NCBI GenBank assembly: GCA_000310025.1
Contig: FN649739.1
Location: 2,889,081 to 2,953,080 of the forward strand
Source: Ectocarpus siliculosus
Lineage: Eukaryota > Sar > Phaeophyceae > Ectocarpales > Ectocarpaceae
Length of the DNA stretch: 64,000 nt
Reading direction: 5' to 3'
Every line of letters starts with the position of its first letter. Position 1 is the stretch's first letter. The position numbers and the translations under genes are program-made. The notes under the pieces are model-generated. The model was not told the DNA's origin, did not search any database, and saw nothing but the letters and a program-made list of their open reading frames with translations. This document shows, piece by piece, positions 24,711-36,778 of the stretch.

Positions 24711-25309
24711 TGTATGAGAACGTGTGCAAGAAAAAAAAAAAAATGCGGCGTTTCTCGTTTTTCTCTCGTCATTTTTCCCTCCGTCCGGCGGCTGGTCCGT
24801 CGGTCCCGCCTGCTGCCTGCCCCTCCCCCCTGGCCACACCACACAACCACGGCAAAAAAAAAAAAGTCGACGAAGTGCGACTTCCAAGTCCACACGATCT
24901 TGTACATCACCTTTCTCAAAAACGCTCGTTGATGTACGCGCGGTGGTGTGTTGGCTAACACAACACCGGAGAAACTGTGCTGCCTATTGGCAAAAGCGCG
25001 GCTCGCCCCTGGGCAAGATTTATTTGGTCCTCGCGAAGGTGAAGGTGGGTCCTCCGAAAATTTCTTCTATCTCCATGTTTTTCTTATCCCACACACTACA
25101 CATTTAAATTACTGTATACAAGGCACTACAAAGCAGTCGCCTGTCGTAGACGTAGCTAGCGTCCGGTGTACACACCAGCAGAAGAGCGGCACCAGCAGCT
25201 AGCTGCTGCCGCAGCGACGACACCAGCAGCATTCAGAAGCTCTGGCTATGGCACGGCGGCAGTAGAGTACTGGAGTAGCCCAGATTTGTTGGTTGTTGTT
25301 GTTGTTGTT

Positions 25310-25495
25310 TGTCTTCACATTAAAATTTGTTTGCCACGGATGAATGTTGGTTGCCCTGCGAATGATGTCTCCCAGGGCGAACTGCTTCAAGTTCTGCGCC
25401 AGTGGGAGATGCATCGATTGCCCCTCGGGCACCGGAACACCAGCCAAATTCCCTACTACTGCATGCAGAGCTTCTTTGCACGCCCACACGATCTT
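25310..25495 (-). other. Unassigned coding-like stretch
   Basis: The minus strand reads open for about 60 residues of protein-like composition (for example GAIDKIVWACKEAL, GQSMHLPLAQNLKQF, GDIIRRATNIHPW) and then runs into an (AAC)n tract. A related phrase around KIVW recurs at about 24898-24925. I do not recognise a family. The abutting tail phrase ttttaatgtgaagacaa, shared with the repeat at 24660, suggests the end of a retroelement or a captured fragment rather than a stable gene. Confidence 0.25.
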
Positions 25496-28112
25496 GTCGA
25501 TCGCACCCTCCTCAATTAATCACTCGCTGGAGACGCGCGTAGCTATGATGATGTAGATACAGCAGTAAGACAACAGCAGCAGTAAAAGGACATGGTGTAC
25601 GTGCGTTGGTTCAACTCTCTCCGTAGCATACCTCTCATCCCACAGCCCCCCTTCTTCGTCACACATACATCGTGTATATACAGACTACATCTCCTTTGTA
25701 ATAAGAAGTTCGACGAATCTATTTACATTATTGATTGATTGGCGCCCCCCACAACTCAATCAATATGTTGCTGCTGCGTAGCAAACGGGCCAATGGTAGC
25801 AACGCAAGAGCCTAGCAGGGTGGTTATCACATACTGTACTCTCATTATTTACCGGGTATTCGGTATGTCTTCTAAGTTGCGGCGTTGAATGTTCACCCAC
25901 GCGGGGAAAAAAATTAACCGCAACCAGAGGACCAGGGGACATTCCCTTTGAACACTCTTCCTTGCCGCAGATCTGCGTCTATGTCAAACTCAGGCTTGGG
26001 GTTTTCCTTCACACCTGGTAGTTAATTTGTTGTCGCTGTCGCCGCTCCCGAACCATGGTTCGGGAACCTCCTCGGAAATCGCTGTTTTACTTCTATCTCC
26101 GTTCCCGGTTATATACCGTGAACCACTGTTGTTGTTCCGGATGGCTGGTCCGTTTCATGTTGAACAAAGTACAGTGTAGATGACGTGCACATCGACGATA
26201 TAGTCTAAATCGATAGGTTGTGTACCTTGCTGCACAACACATACTCCTCTGCTGTCATACACGTTGTAGAGAGACGTTGTAGAGAGACAGGTGCTATGTA
26301 CAGTAGTGTTGGCCCGGTCGTATGCACAGGAAACATCTAATAATTGTGGGCGAGGGTGCCCAAAAAAAAGGTATCCCGCGCACCCTGGTACCCCAGGGAG
26401 GTCCCAATTCAAGGCGAAACTTGCAGAGCATTGTTTCCCCCGATTTGTTCTCTCGTTTTTGTGGACAGGCAGTAGGCGTACACAGTAGTCAGTGTACAAT
26501 AGTGTGCATATCAAAAATTTTGACCTAAAGTTGTACAGATGAAACACTGGCACTAACATACGTGTTCGATGCCTGTGGTGCGTCAAAACGCGTTGTTCGT
26601 GGTGTAGAAACCACACTGCAATCATCCACGCCAATAGGCCACACCGCACTCGAATCTCGAGTCAATTTGCAGTAATTGCGGGAAAAAACGGAGTAACGCC
26701 ACGGCTCTACGCGCTTTCACGAAGATCCCTCTTGATCGACGGTAACCGCGAATTGCATTCATTTGTTTGTAGGAGCTCGGCAGTTCTGCTGAGTGCTTCG
26801 TTCGCCTACCCACCTAATATTTTTCGGACACAGACTGTACATTCTTCACGCCAAACTACACGCATTTTGGTTCGGCGCGATGTCCTCGAAGTTTCATTGT
26901 GAAAGGAGATGGCAAACATGTACTCCGGTCAAAAAGACACAAGCCAAAATATGAACCACATGCATGTTCTGTGTCAAAACCTAAGAATGGGAACAGAGGA
27001 AGAGGAGGAGGGGAGGAGGAGGAGGCGTACGTAACCTCGAGGGGGCGGAACCGCGCCCCGCGAAACGGCGTTTTTCGGCGCAGTAGGCAGGCGTGAACAG
27101 CCTACTTTTTATGAACCCCCCAACACGCCTTTGTATCATGGCGTGTGTCATGAATTACTATGTAACATACGCATGAACGACCAACGTACGCAACACAGTA
27201 TAGACGTCTTCACCCACTGTTGCGCGTGCATGTTTACCGGCATACGGTAGAAGTTGTTGAACTACCGCTACCAAGACCACTGCATGCATTGAGTCATCTC
27301 TCGGGAGGGCGGACAAATGACATTTGGTCCCCTTGGAAGTTCAACCGTCACGTGTGGTCCCAAACTATTGCAGCTATCCTCATCCCTTGGGGTTGTTGTT
27401 GCGAACGTTGGGAATCCGCGCTCTGAAAGCCGGCGTGCCGCCGGTTTGTAGCGACTGTCGATCGTCTGCATCAACGCCAATGCTCCTACCGCTGCGTTTG
27501 CTTCGTCTACACTCCATAAATGCATGCGTCAAGCTGACGGTGTTTGGATTATATGCCGACACTCATTTGGTTGGTTCGCACGGTAGCCGCCCGATTGATC
27601 TGTCCCCAGAACCACTTAAAACCACACCTCAACGAGCACCAAAAACGCTTAATCAACGCGCAGTCTTGCTTCGGTGGGGTAGGCTCCTGAGGACCAAATC
27701 CGAATTCAAGTTGCATCGCAACGATGTCCTCATGGCGTCGAGATGGTAGTCGCTGTCGAGTCGTGGCATGGGCCAGCCGCCCTGTCTTGTTTCCTCGTGC
27801 ATCCCCAAATCGATGATTTCTTTGTCATTGAGAGGGTGGATTGTGCGATTCTTACTCCTCCATTTCTTATTCCTGTCCAACAGCGAGCCCAAATTCTTAC
27901 GATCTTTCGTCTTGTTTTCTTGAGGCTCAAATTCTTACGAGGTCTTTGATATGAAAAGGGCCGGCACGGTAATAATGTGTGCCAGCAACGGTGGAACGCA
28001 GTTTGCTGATCGAAAACAAAAAGGAAATTATGTTGGCGATAAAACGTTGACTACGTCTGCAGAACGCGCCACCAATAGGAAACTCTTTTCCTTCCCAACC
28101 CTCCGCATTTAA

Positions 28113-28340
28113 TCAGTACGCAAATGTGGTGGTCTTGGCGACACTAAGTATGTAGATAGGCAGGCAAGGCAGGTACCATCCATAGGGCGACACTTGGGCA
28201 AGAGCCCCTAGAATCTGCTTGGTGTCGTCAGCGGGACGGGCTTTGGAGTATTTGTGCCGCATATACACAGATCCTGTTCGACAAGTTGGTCGTTGTGAAG
28301 AGTCAAGGGAGAGGTTTTTTGTCACTCTGCCCGCGCTCAA
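28113..28340 (-). other. Possible terminal exon, function unknown
   Basis: A minus-strand frame ending in a stop reads KARPADDTKQILGALAQVS then PYGWYLPCLPIYILSVAKT, with plausible composition and a hydrophobic end. No upstream exon or family was identified. It may be a chance open frame. Confidence 0.2.
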
Positions 28341-29095
28341 CTAGAGCAGGGCCCATAACAGATAAAATCGAGTCCCAACACCTCATGCTCCTCTACGTTA
28401 GTCGGGTCTGCCCCCGATCGCGATCGCATTGCAGACACCAAAAGGGAATGTATCGGTTTTACGACGGGAATATATTACGTTTTCTCCGCGACAATCGACC
28501 CATTTCTTTGCCAAAGATTTCTCAAAAGTGGCGTGTTCTGCATCTCTCGATTTCTGAAAGTTGAAGTCCACAGAAGGCGTCAGAAGACGAGTAACAACCG
28601 AGCGACGGCAACGCGATCGACATTGGCGACCAAAGGCAGCCTCAACACCACGCAGCACTACCCAATACGGCGGTCCAACAAGGTCCAACACCCACCTAGA
28701 CCCAAAGCTACACCCAATCTGCTCGCTCATATCCAATCCGAGCACAGCATCGATCAACCTCCAGCACACAGCCCCAACACCACAGCGAGTCGGATGACAG
28801 AATTGGGCACGTTACAATACTACTCACCACGGTTTCCTCGAACGATGTCCCTGCGCGGCCGCCCTCGGAACGCATCAAGTGCACCATGGCCTACCCCAAT
28901 ATAGGAGTGCCTCCAAAATGTCATCGGAGAGGTTTGACATGTAGTTATATCTTCAATGTAGTAGCTGGCGCCTTTGTTCTTTGAAACCCTCCTACACCGT
29001 GTTCTTCCCGACATCAGATCCGTCTTCCTGTCTTCAAGAACACTCTGCATTCTCCTCTCCGCAGGACCTTTGAACGAGGGGCTTTCGTGGCCTCG

Positions 29096-32000
29096 ATGAA
29101 ACGAAGCATGACTCGCCATGCTATCACTGTTGGCCTTTTCGCCGCTCTGCTGCTGGCACTTTTCCGCGACGGCTGTGAGGGCAACTGCACGTCGTCTCTC
29201 TTGTGTGAGGACAGCGACTTCGATTGCATGTACTCCGACTGCGATCCGATGTCTATGACCGAGGAAGCGACGTGCGAAGAGAGCTGGAAAGGGGATAGTT
29301 GGTGCGATGCAATCAACAATAACCCGTCGTGCGACTACGATGGGGGGGATGTAAGTTTGTGAGCTGCTGCCTGATGGTGTTCCCTGCATGGGTGTGTTGC
29401 ATCGTGTGTTACCAGTGGGCACGGAGGAGAGGGAAAAACGAAAACGAACTACTAGTACCAATTTCCTCGAGGCCGCGCTGTCCCTCGGGCATGATCGCTT
29501 CATCCTATGGTAGACAGATCCATAGGCCAAGATGAGATCCAACCATTACATTGTTGCGGCATCAGTACACGACACACAATATCACGTTTTTCTTGGAAGC
29601 CCGAAATTATCAGTAAACCTCCTGTGCATGTTTATCAGCGAGCTCCAATACCACAAGGTCAAAAGCGGACCACCGAGACCGCCCAATCAACCACGTTGTT
29701 GTCATCGGGCATCCCTCGTCATTGAGCCCTGTCACTAACAACTAACTCAGCCCGCCGTATTGAACATATGCGCTATACGTCTGGTGCCTGAAATAATCCC
29801 TGCATTTTTGGTCACCCTTGTAAAACCACCTAATCAGACCCCAGGCGATGCAATCAACGTTGTTGCTGGCACGGCATCAATCCTGGTCAACAGTGCTGCC
29901 TCTCTCTGCAGTAGAACTAACACGAGGCATCCCCACCCGTGATGCAAACCATCAATGTCCCTGTTGCCGACGAAAACCTCCTGCTATGACGCCCTCCTTG
30001 AACCCCCCTCCTGCACGTCCTGCTGATATTTACGAAAAACTTTTGATCATTCAAACACGTCAGTGTTGTGAGTGCTCGTGTGCCTCCAGTAGCTCTGCTG
30101 AGCATTCGTGTGGGGAGAACGGGTTCAACTGCCGGGATACCACCTGCTTAGACCTTTCCCTTGTCGCTGAGTTCCCGGATTGCACCGGGGACTACCTGAC
30201 AGTTGGCGATGGCTCATGCTCCAAGGCCAACAACAACGATCTATGCGGCTATGACGGTGGAGATTGTTGTGTGTGCAGCTGCCAGGGTGTCAACTGCATG
30301 AGAACCTCGTTCGAGTGCTTGGATCCCAGTGCTAATGAAGAGCTCCATGACTGCGAACCATCGCCGCAGCTCGCCCTCCCTTGCACAGCAGACGCTCAGC
30401 AGACGTGGGTGGTGGAAAGCTCGACACAAGCGCAGGCTCTGGCCGCAGCGGTCAACTGCTCCGGCGGATTGTTCGAGGTGGAGTGGAGAGGCCGCGTAGT
30501 GGTGGGTCAGCCCTTCTATGTGGTGGATGGTACCGTCCTCACTATCTCAGGTGCCGATTCGAGTGCCGTTGTGGAAGGGAATGCGTCGACACGGATATTT
30601 ACCGTCGTTAACGCCGACCTATACTTGAGCCACGTCAACGTCAGCTACGGCTCCAGCACAACTGGGGGAGCAATCGCTGCGGCAAGGTCCAGCTTGACGC
30701 TCAATGGGACAAACTTCGTCGGCAACACCGCTTCGGCATACGGTGGTGCCATTTATGTGTCCGATGGCTCGAGCGTGTACTGCGTAGGCTCGACCTTTAG
30801 CGGCAATGAGGCGGGCATCGACGGTGGCGCCATGTATGTGACCGGCAGCTCGGTGATTTCAGGAGGCGGAACATGGGTCAACAACACGGCAGGCGATTCG
30901 GGAGGCGCCCTCAGGGTTCAGAGCGGCTCCAGCGCATCGTGGGGCGAAGAGTCTATGTTCGCCACCAACACCGCGGGACGTGCAGGTGGTGCCGTGAGCA
31001 TCGACAACGGCTCGGGCGTGTCCTGGAGTGGCCCAAACGGCTTTTATTCAAACAGCGCTGGACTCTACGGTGGCGCATTGAGCAGCATTCATGGCTCGAG
31101 CGCATCATGGAGCGACTTGACAACACACGCAAACAATTGGGTCGGAGACTTTGGATATGGGGGCGCGCTCTACCTGTGGAACGGGAGCATGGCCTCATTT
31201 AGCGCACAAACGGCATTTTTGGGTAATGAAGCAGGGTACAACGGTGGCGCCGTGTTCGTCGACGAAGGGTCTGCCGCATCATGGAGGGGGGAAGCCATGA
31301 GCGTTTTCGAAGGGAATCGAGCCGGACGTTTCGGAGGAGCTCTGGCGGTGTCGGCAAGGTCCCGTGTCTCATGTACAACAGAAACAACTAGCACATTTTT
31401 CGACAACTCGGCTTTTGATGGGGGCGGTGCCATTTTGGTTGAATTGGACTCGAGCTTGTCGTTCGGCGGCAACACGTCCTTCGAAAGCAACCGCGCGTTG
31501 GGTGACCTAAACACAGAGATAGGGTGGGGCGGTGCGCTTCACGTAGATGGCTCGAATGCCTCTTCTAGCGGACAAGTGAAGTTTACCGGAAACAGCGCCC
31601 GATACGGAGGCGCACTGTACGTGCTTCACGGCAGCGTCGGGTGGAGCGGGGAGACAATTCTAGCAGAAAACGATGCGTCGGTATCAGGAGGTGCTGTGTT
31701 CTCCGGTTTTTCGGCCATGTCATGGTTCGGGGATACGCAGATGTTCAATAATTCGGCCGAAACGGGGGGGGCTCTCTATCTTTCATCCTCGGTCGCTATG
31801 TGGGATGGGAATACGACCATGACTGAAAACAGAGTCACCGGCGATGCAGCAGCAGGTGGTATCATTTGTGCAGTCTTCGCTTCCACGATTTACTGGAGTG
31901 GAGGTTTGACAAGGTTCATCGGGGGTTCCTCGAGCTTCGTCGGAGGCGCACTCTATGTCAGTGGCAGTGAAGTAACCTGGAGCGGTGGGACAGAGTTCTC

Positions 32001-35000
32001 TGGAAATACTGCTCTTTTCGGCGGCGCCGTTTACATGTTGAATGGAACTTCGGTTGGCTGGACCGAACATACCGAGTTCACGTCGAACAGGGCACTCTCC
32101 GAAGGAGGTGCGATGATGTCGCCGTCCTACGACTCAGAGTACAACCCCCTAGAATCAAGCCTGGTTATCAACGGGACCACGACCTTCTTCAACAACACAT
32201 GCGGAGAAAACGGGGGTAGTCTGGCCCTGTTCGATGCATGTTCTTTAGATATCAACACTGCGGATGTCAGCTTCACCGGAAATTCAGCTGGATTTGCCGG
32301 CGGGGCTGTATTCGTGTCTGGGGCCGGGATTGGCCCGACGTTTTCAGACGTGAGCTTCATCTCCAACTTCGCTCAGGTTGGGGGTGCCGCCTCTGTGTTT
32401 GGGTCTGGGAACGATAGAGGTATGTTGAGTCCCATAATTCCAACGAAGTTCGACCGATGCCGCTTCATCGACAACGTGGCGACAACATCCGGCGGAGCTG
32501 TCGACAGCGCAGCTGGGCAAGACATTGTAGTCAACTCCGTTTTCAAGGGGAACTCGGCGGAGGTTGGGGGTGCGCTTAGACTGGCAGGCACTGCATTTGT
32601 GGAAAATTGCTCTTTTGTCGAGAACGTTTCAGGCCGCCAAGAGGGGGCCGCGGTGTCCAACATTGGGCTCGTGTCCACGATGGCAAATTCCTCCTTCACC
32701 GGCAACGGCTTCACCTGTGGACCAGACCTGTTCCTGGAATACGACGCGGTGAGTCGTGGCTGCATTGGATCTGGAGGTCATGCTACGTAGCAGCAAACTC
32801 GGTTGGGGTTTCGATACACTACTTGTGCATGTTGATGATCGAGACATGATGATGTTTGCCGCTCAAGGTCCAAAAACATTATTCGAATATAGGTCGCGAA
32901 CAAGTTTGCTCGGAAGCAACAGGAAGGTTGGTCCCGAAGACATGTCTTGCACAAGTGAGGATAGCCTTTCATAAAGTACCTAGTCCGACGAGAGGAGGCG
33001 CACACCCTACTCACGTGGCCTTCGGAACACTTGCAGGCCTGGGGTGAGGGAGGTAGCAGTAGTAGCAGCATGAATTTGGGGAGCCGTGACGTCCATCTCC
33101 GCTTTCCTCAGCCGTCTCCAATTGCTTATTCCACAGTCCCAAGCGCATTTTGTTTCGAAACTCGGTGGTTTGCCTCCCAATGTTTCGTCTTGTTGTTTCG
33201 CAGACAGATAATGGTACCTTCGAGGCTGTCTGCGATGGATGTCGAGTTGCGTGCGATGGATGCTCCTTTGATGAACCTCCTGCAGTCCCAACTTGCTCGG
33301 ATGTGATGGACCATGGCACAAGCACGGGTGGCAAGGTTACCCTGGAAACACTGTCGATCGATCCTGGGTACTGGAGGGCTACGTCATCCAGCAAAGAGAT
33401 TCTTCCTTGCTACAACGCTGACGCTTGCCTAGGAGGAGTGACTGGCACTGCAGGATACTGCCTTGAGAGCTATGAAGGACCATGTGAGCGCTGTGCTGGT
33501 TGTGTGTGCAGCTTTGAGAATTCTAACAACGAGGTTGCAAGTGCCCTGGCCTTATCTCGAGGTGTGCCTTAACGCCAACGTCAGTTTCCAGACAGAGTGG
33601 CCAACACTCGAAGACAGAGTGGCCAACACTCGAACTATTTTTTGTTTCTGTTGGTGCCCATCAATATCATCACACACGCGTAGTGCTCCAAGATTCACTA
33701 CCGTAAGGTTGCGATTCAGCGCACAGGGGTGCGATCGATTTTCAAAGCCCAATTACTCCGAAACCAGGAGGGTGCGAGCGCCAACTGATACTTGTCCCGA
33801 AAGCTCTCGATGAGATGTTTCCAAAACCACCCTTTTCGACAGTGCTAACCTTCTGGTTGTGGAGAAAGGACTCTTGGAAAATCGACCGTTCCCCTGTCCG
33901 CTGGCTCGCAACCTTACGGTATATCGTTACTGAAGTGCGACATGCTGCCATCTCCCGTGTCTGCCAAATCAAACAGATTGCTCCATCTGCAGCGATGGTT
34001 ACGCGTCGAACCTGGGTTATTCATGCAGCAAGTGCTTCAGCCGCTCTGGCGGCATCGTGTTCGCCGTTGGTATGGCCGTTTTGGCGTTGTTCGTTGCCGT
34101 TGTTGTGATCATGTACATCATGTCTGGGGAGGCAGGGGAGCGGAGAATGTACGTGTTGGAGCGCTTGGGGTGGTACGTTCCGCTGCAATCTGTGAAGATC
34201 GTCATCGTCTCGTGGCAAATTCTGACACAGGTATGACTTTTTGCAGACATCGATTTTGGGTGGGAACGGGATGATTGATTTACTACAATAGATGCGCCTT
34301 CATGAATTCATTCCGCCTTCCGATTTGTGCCAAGAGCTGAAAATCGGGAAAAGGTTCCTATAACTCGCAGAAACATGACACGCCCAGCTGCTTGCCCGCG
34401 TCTACCTCATCACCCGTTCCCATACTACTGTAGTTCGCTTCTGCGGCGAACGTCGTCTACCCGGGTGTGTACCAGCAATTCTTAGACGGCCTGAAGGTGT
34501 TTGGCTTCGACCTGGGATGGTTGATGTCTGCCGGATGTGTCTTGGACATGGGCTTCCATGGTCGACTGCTCGCAGCTACGATCGGCCCGATCTTCGCCGT
34601 TCTTCTCTTAGCTGGAACCTACGCCGCTGCGACCCGTATCAATCGCGAGGCCAATGAGAAGCTGCGGATCATCTGGGACAAGCACGTGTTTGTGTTCCTG
34701 CTGCTGACGTTTCTGGTATACTCAAGTGTAAGCTCCACCTTGTTCAAAACGTTTGCGTGTGACGAGCTCGAGGACGGCAAAAACTACTTGCGTACAGACT
34801 ACCGCATCGAATGCGACTCCAGCAAGCATAAGGTTTTCCAAGTGTACGCAGGTTTCATGATCTTGTTGTACCCCCTAGGCATTCCCATGTTGTATAGCAT
34901 TCTGTTGTTTAAGGATCGTGAGGTGTTAAAAAAGGACAAAGCCGACCGAGACGACAGTGCTCGCGTGAAGTCGACCTCCGAGCTTTGGCAACCGTACAAG

Positions 35001-35429
35001 CCATCGGTGTTCTACTACGAGGTCATCGAATGCGGCCGACGCATATTACTTACTGGGATAGTCGTGTTCATTTACCCTAACACCGCAGCCCAGCTTGCAA
35101 TCACGCTGATGATGGCCTTCTTTTTCGCGTTGCTTTCAGAAGCGATATCTCCGTACTCGTCTAGGTGGGAGACCTGGGTCAATCGTATGGGCCATGTGGT
35201 GGTAGCTGTAAGTATGTATGTTGCCCTCTTGCTGAAGGTTGACGTATCCGACGAGCGGGCTGACAGCCAGAGCGTGTTTGAAGCGGTTCTTGTTACCGTC
35301 CACGCGTGCATGATACTTTCGGTTGTTGTAGAGACCTTTGTTGTGGCAGGATTGTGGACGCGGAGACTGCGAGAGGATTTGCCGGCCAGATTTCGTCGCG
35401 GGAAATTTTTGTTTCGCGGGGGCGTATAG
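29096..35429 (+). CDS. LNR (Notch) / Pmp-repeat / multi-pass membrane protein
   Basis: Five exons: 29096-29350, 30064-32748, 33204-33483, 33977-34230, 34434-35429; 1,489 aa, phases consistent. The start is the first ATG after an in-frame GTG; it opens a signal peptide (HAITVGLFAALLLALF). Two LNR-like modules follow (CDAINNNPSCDYDGGD and CSKANNNDLCGYDGGDCC), split by intron 1 at the DGGD. Residues about 190-980 are a long beta-helix-type array of FxxN..A...GGA(I/L/V) units, roughly 25 copies, as in polymorphic outer membrane protein repeats. Next is a Cys-rich module (CDGCRVACDGC; YCSICSDGYASNLGYSCSKC), one membrane helix, and a final exon with about six more helices, so seven or more in all. 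Expected topology: large extracellular adhesive or sensing domain on a channel- or receptor-like membrane part. Such architectures are, to my knowledge, expanded in stramenopiles. Ligand and function unknown. Confidence 0.88.
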
Positions 35430-36778
35430 CAGTTCTCGGCAAAAGGCTACTAGACTTGTCCGTAAAAACAAGTATGTTTCTCAGCACGTGTGTGCCACGC
35501 CGGGGATCGCGCGCCAACGATGTAGTCGAGAATGATTGGTCCACCTGGGTGCATCGGTGTGTTTTCTTGTGCGCAAGTCGTACCAGTTTGGGAGTTTGAT
35601 GGGGAGTTGCCCGAATAGTGGACGACTACTTGTAGGCCGTACATGAGTTGGTCAGAGTAGGTCGGCTACGCCACACAGTATTGTTCCAATCTATGTTCGG
35701 TAGTTAACGTGCGGCTTGGCACTAGGCTGATGCATCGTGTTCAGTCGGATGGTCTGTGTATTGTAGGTTGTTAAATGTACTGTTGTTGCCCACACGTGGA
35801 AACCTTTGTCAAGGGAGTGGGTGCAGGCAACGGCGTCTTGACGTACTAGTTTTGTTGGTCCTGAGACTGCTCAAATAAATGTTGCTCTTCGGTTTCCCCG
35901 GCCATCCTATATGTTTTATACCGCACGTTGCATTTTTTTTTCGATATGTTTTGTATGCCGTCGACCGCTGCAACCTTCACAGAGACATCAACCCCAACAG
36001 TGTATTTCCTGAGCAATGGCCAGTTCCGTCGGGGTGCCAGAAAACGGCGCGCCCCTCTAGTGCAGGGCGTTTAGGGTTGCAAGAAACGACAGGAAGCTTG
36101 ATTGTTGGAAATGGATTCGGAGGCATTCAAGTATACCTACTCCCGTATGCAGAATTGGTGTAGCCCTTATCGTTTGATATGGTGCTTGGAGCTGGCTGAG
36201 TGACAGCATTACGGAGTTAGTTGTGGACGTTCGTTGCCATCACCCTGCAGATTGTGAGAGTTGCCCCGATCAAACATGATCTGATGGGTGGTTGTGATCT
36301 GCGTGCTAGCTACAGCGTGCTCCCATGATAGATACGATAAGAGAACTGCAACCTAAACCACATCGGTCAGACGTATTCCACACAGCGTCAGCACGGAATG
36401 CAGTTCACAACACATGTGGCATGGTATGACAGGGAGGAAAAAGAAACGAGCCTTGTGCTGAAACTAATCATATATTTTAAGATGTCATCACAACGAGCTA
36501 CATGTAACACGAAACAACGTGCAAAACACTACGTACGTTGTTACAATTACTGTCGGTCCTTCTATGCATCTCGCTCCCTTACCCCACATCAACACCATCT
36601 AAAACGATCCGAAAGTAACCTCTGCCGCCGACACAAATAAAATAATACAAAGCGTCACGGGATTGTCAAACGTCTGATCCGGCGTTGTCAAGCCCATTCG
36701 ACACAAGCAAATATCTACGCAGTACCATGGGCGTACGCGGCACACCACTGCCTTGCAACATCTCGTGGCTACAGTTCT
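35430..36778. other. Intergenic between two 3' ends
   Basis: Lies between the stop of the Pmp-repeat gene (plus) and the stop of the TMEM234-like gene (minus), so it should carry both 3' untranslated regions. AATAAA occurs at 35874. I see no further coding exon. Confidence 0.5.

Larger units (their letters stand above)
21640..29095. other. 7.4 kb with no recognised gene
   Basis: Nothing here matches a known family. It holds a repeat fragment (24440-24710), microsatellites (CT at about 23308-23325, AAC at 24673-24709, GTT at about 25290-25310), and two short coding-like minus-strand stretches listed separately. Other open frames are short, low in complexity or mutually overlapping. Confidence 0.5.

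Noticed and set aside
24372-24893. 173-residue minus-strand open frame with poly-Val and poly-Phe
   Set aside because: Made by (AAC)n and A-runs read in antisense; no domain.
28820-29542. 240-residue minus-strand open frame
   Set aside because: It overlaps the signal-peptide/LNR exon on the plus strand, has no family resemblance, and is explained as the shadow of that exon.
33463-33813. Continuation of the Pmp-repeat gene past 33483 without splicing
   Set aside because: The GT donor at 33484 joined to 33977 restores the Cys-rich YCSICSDGY motif; the read-through frame loses it and soon stops.
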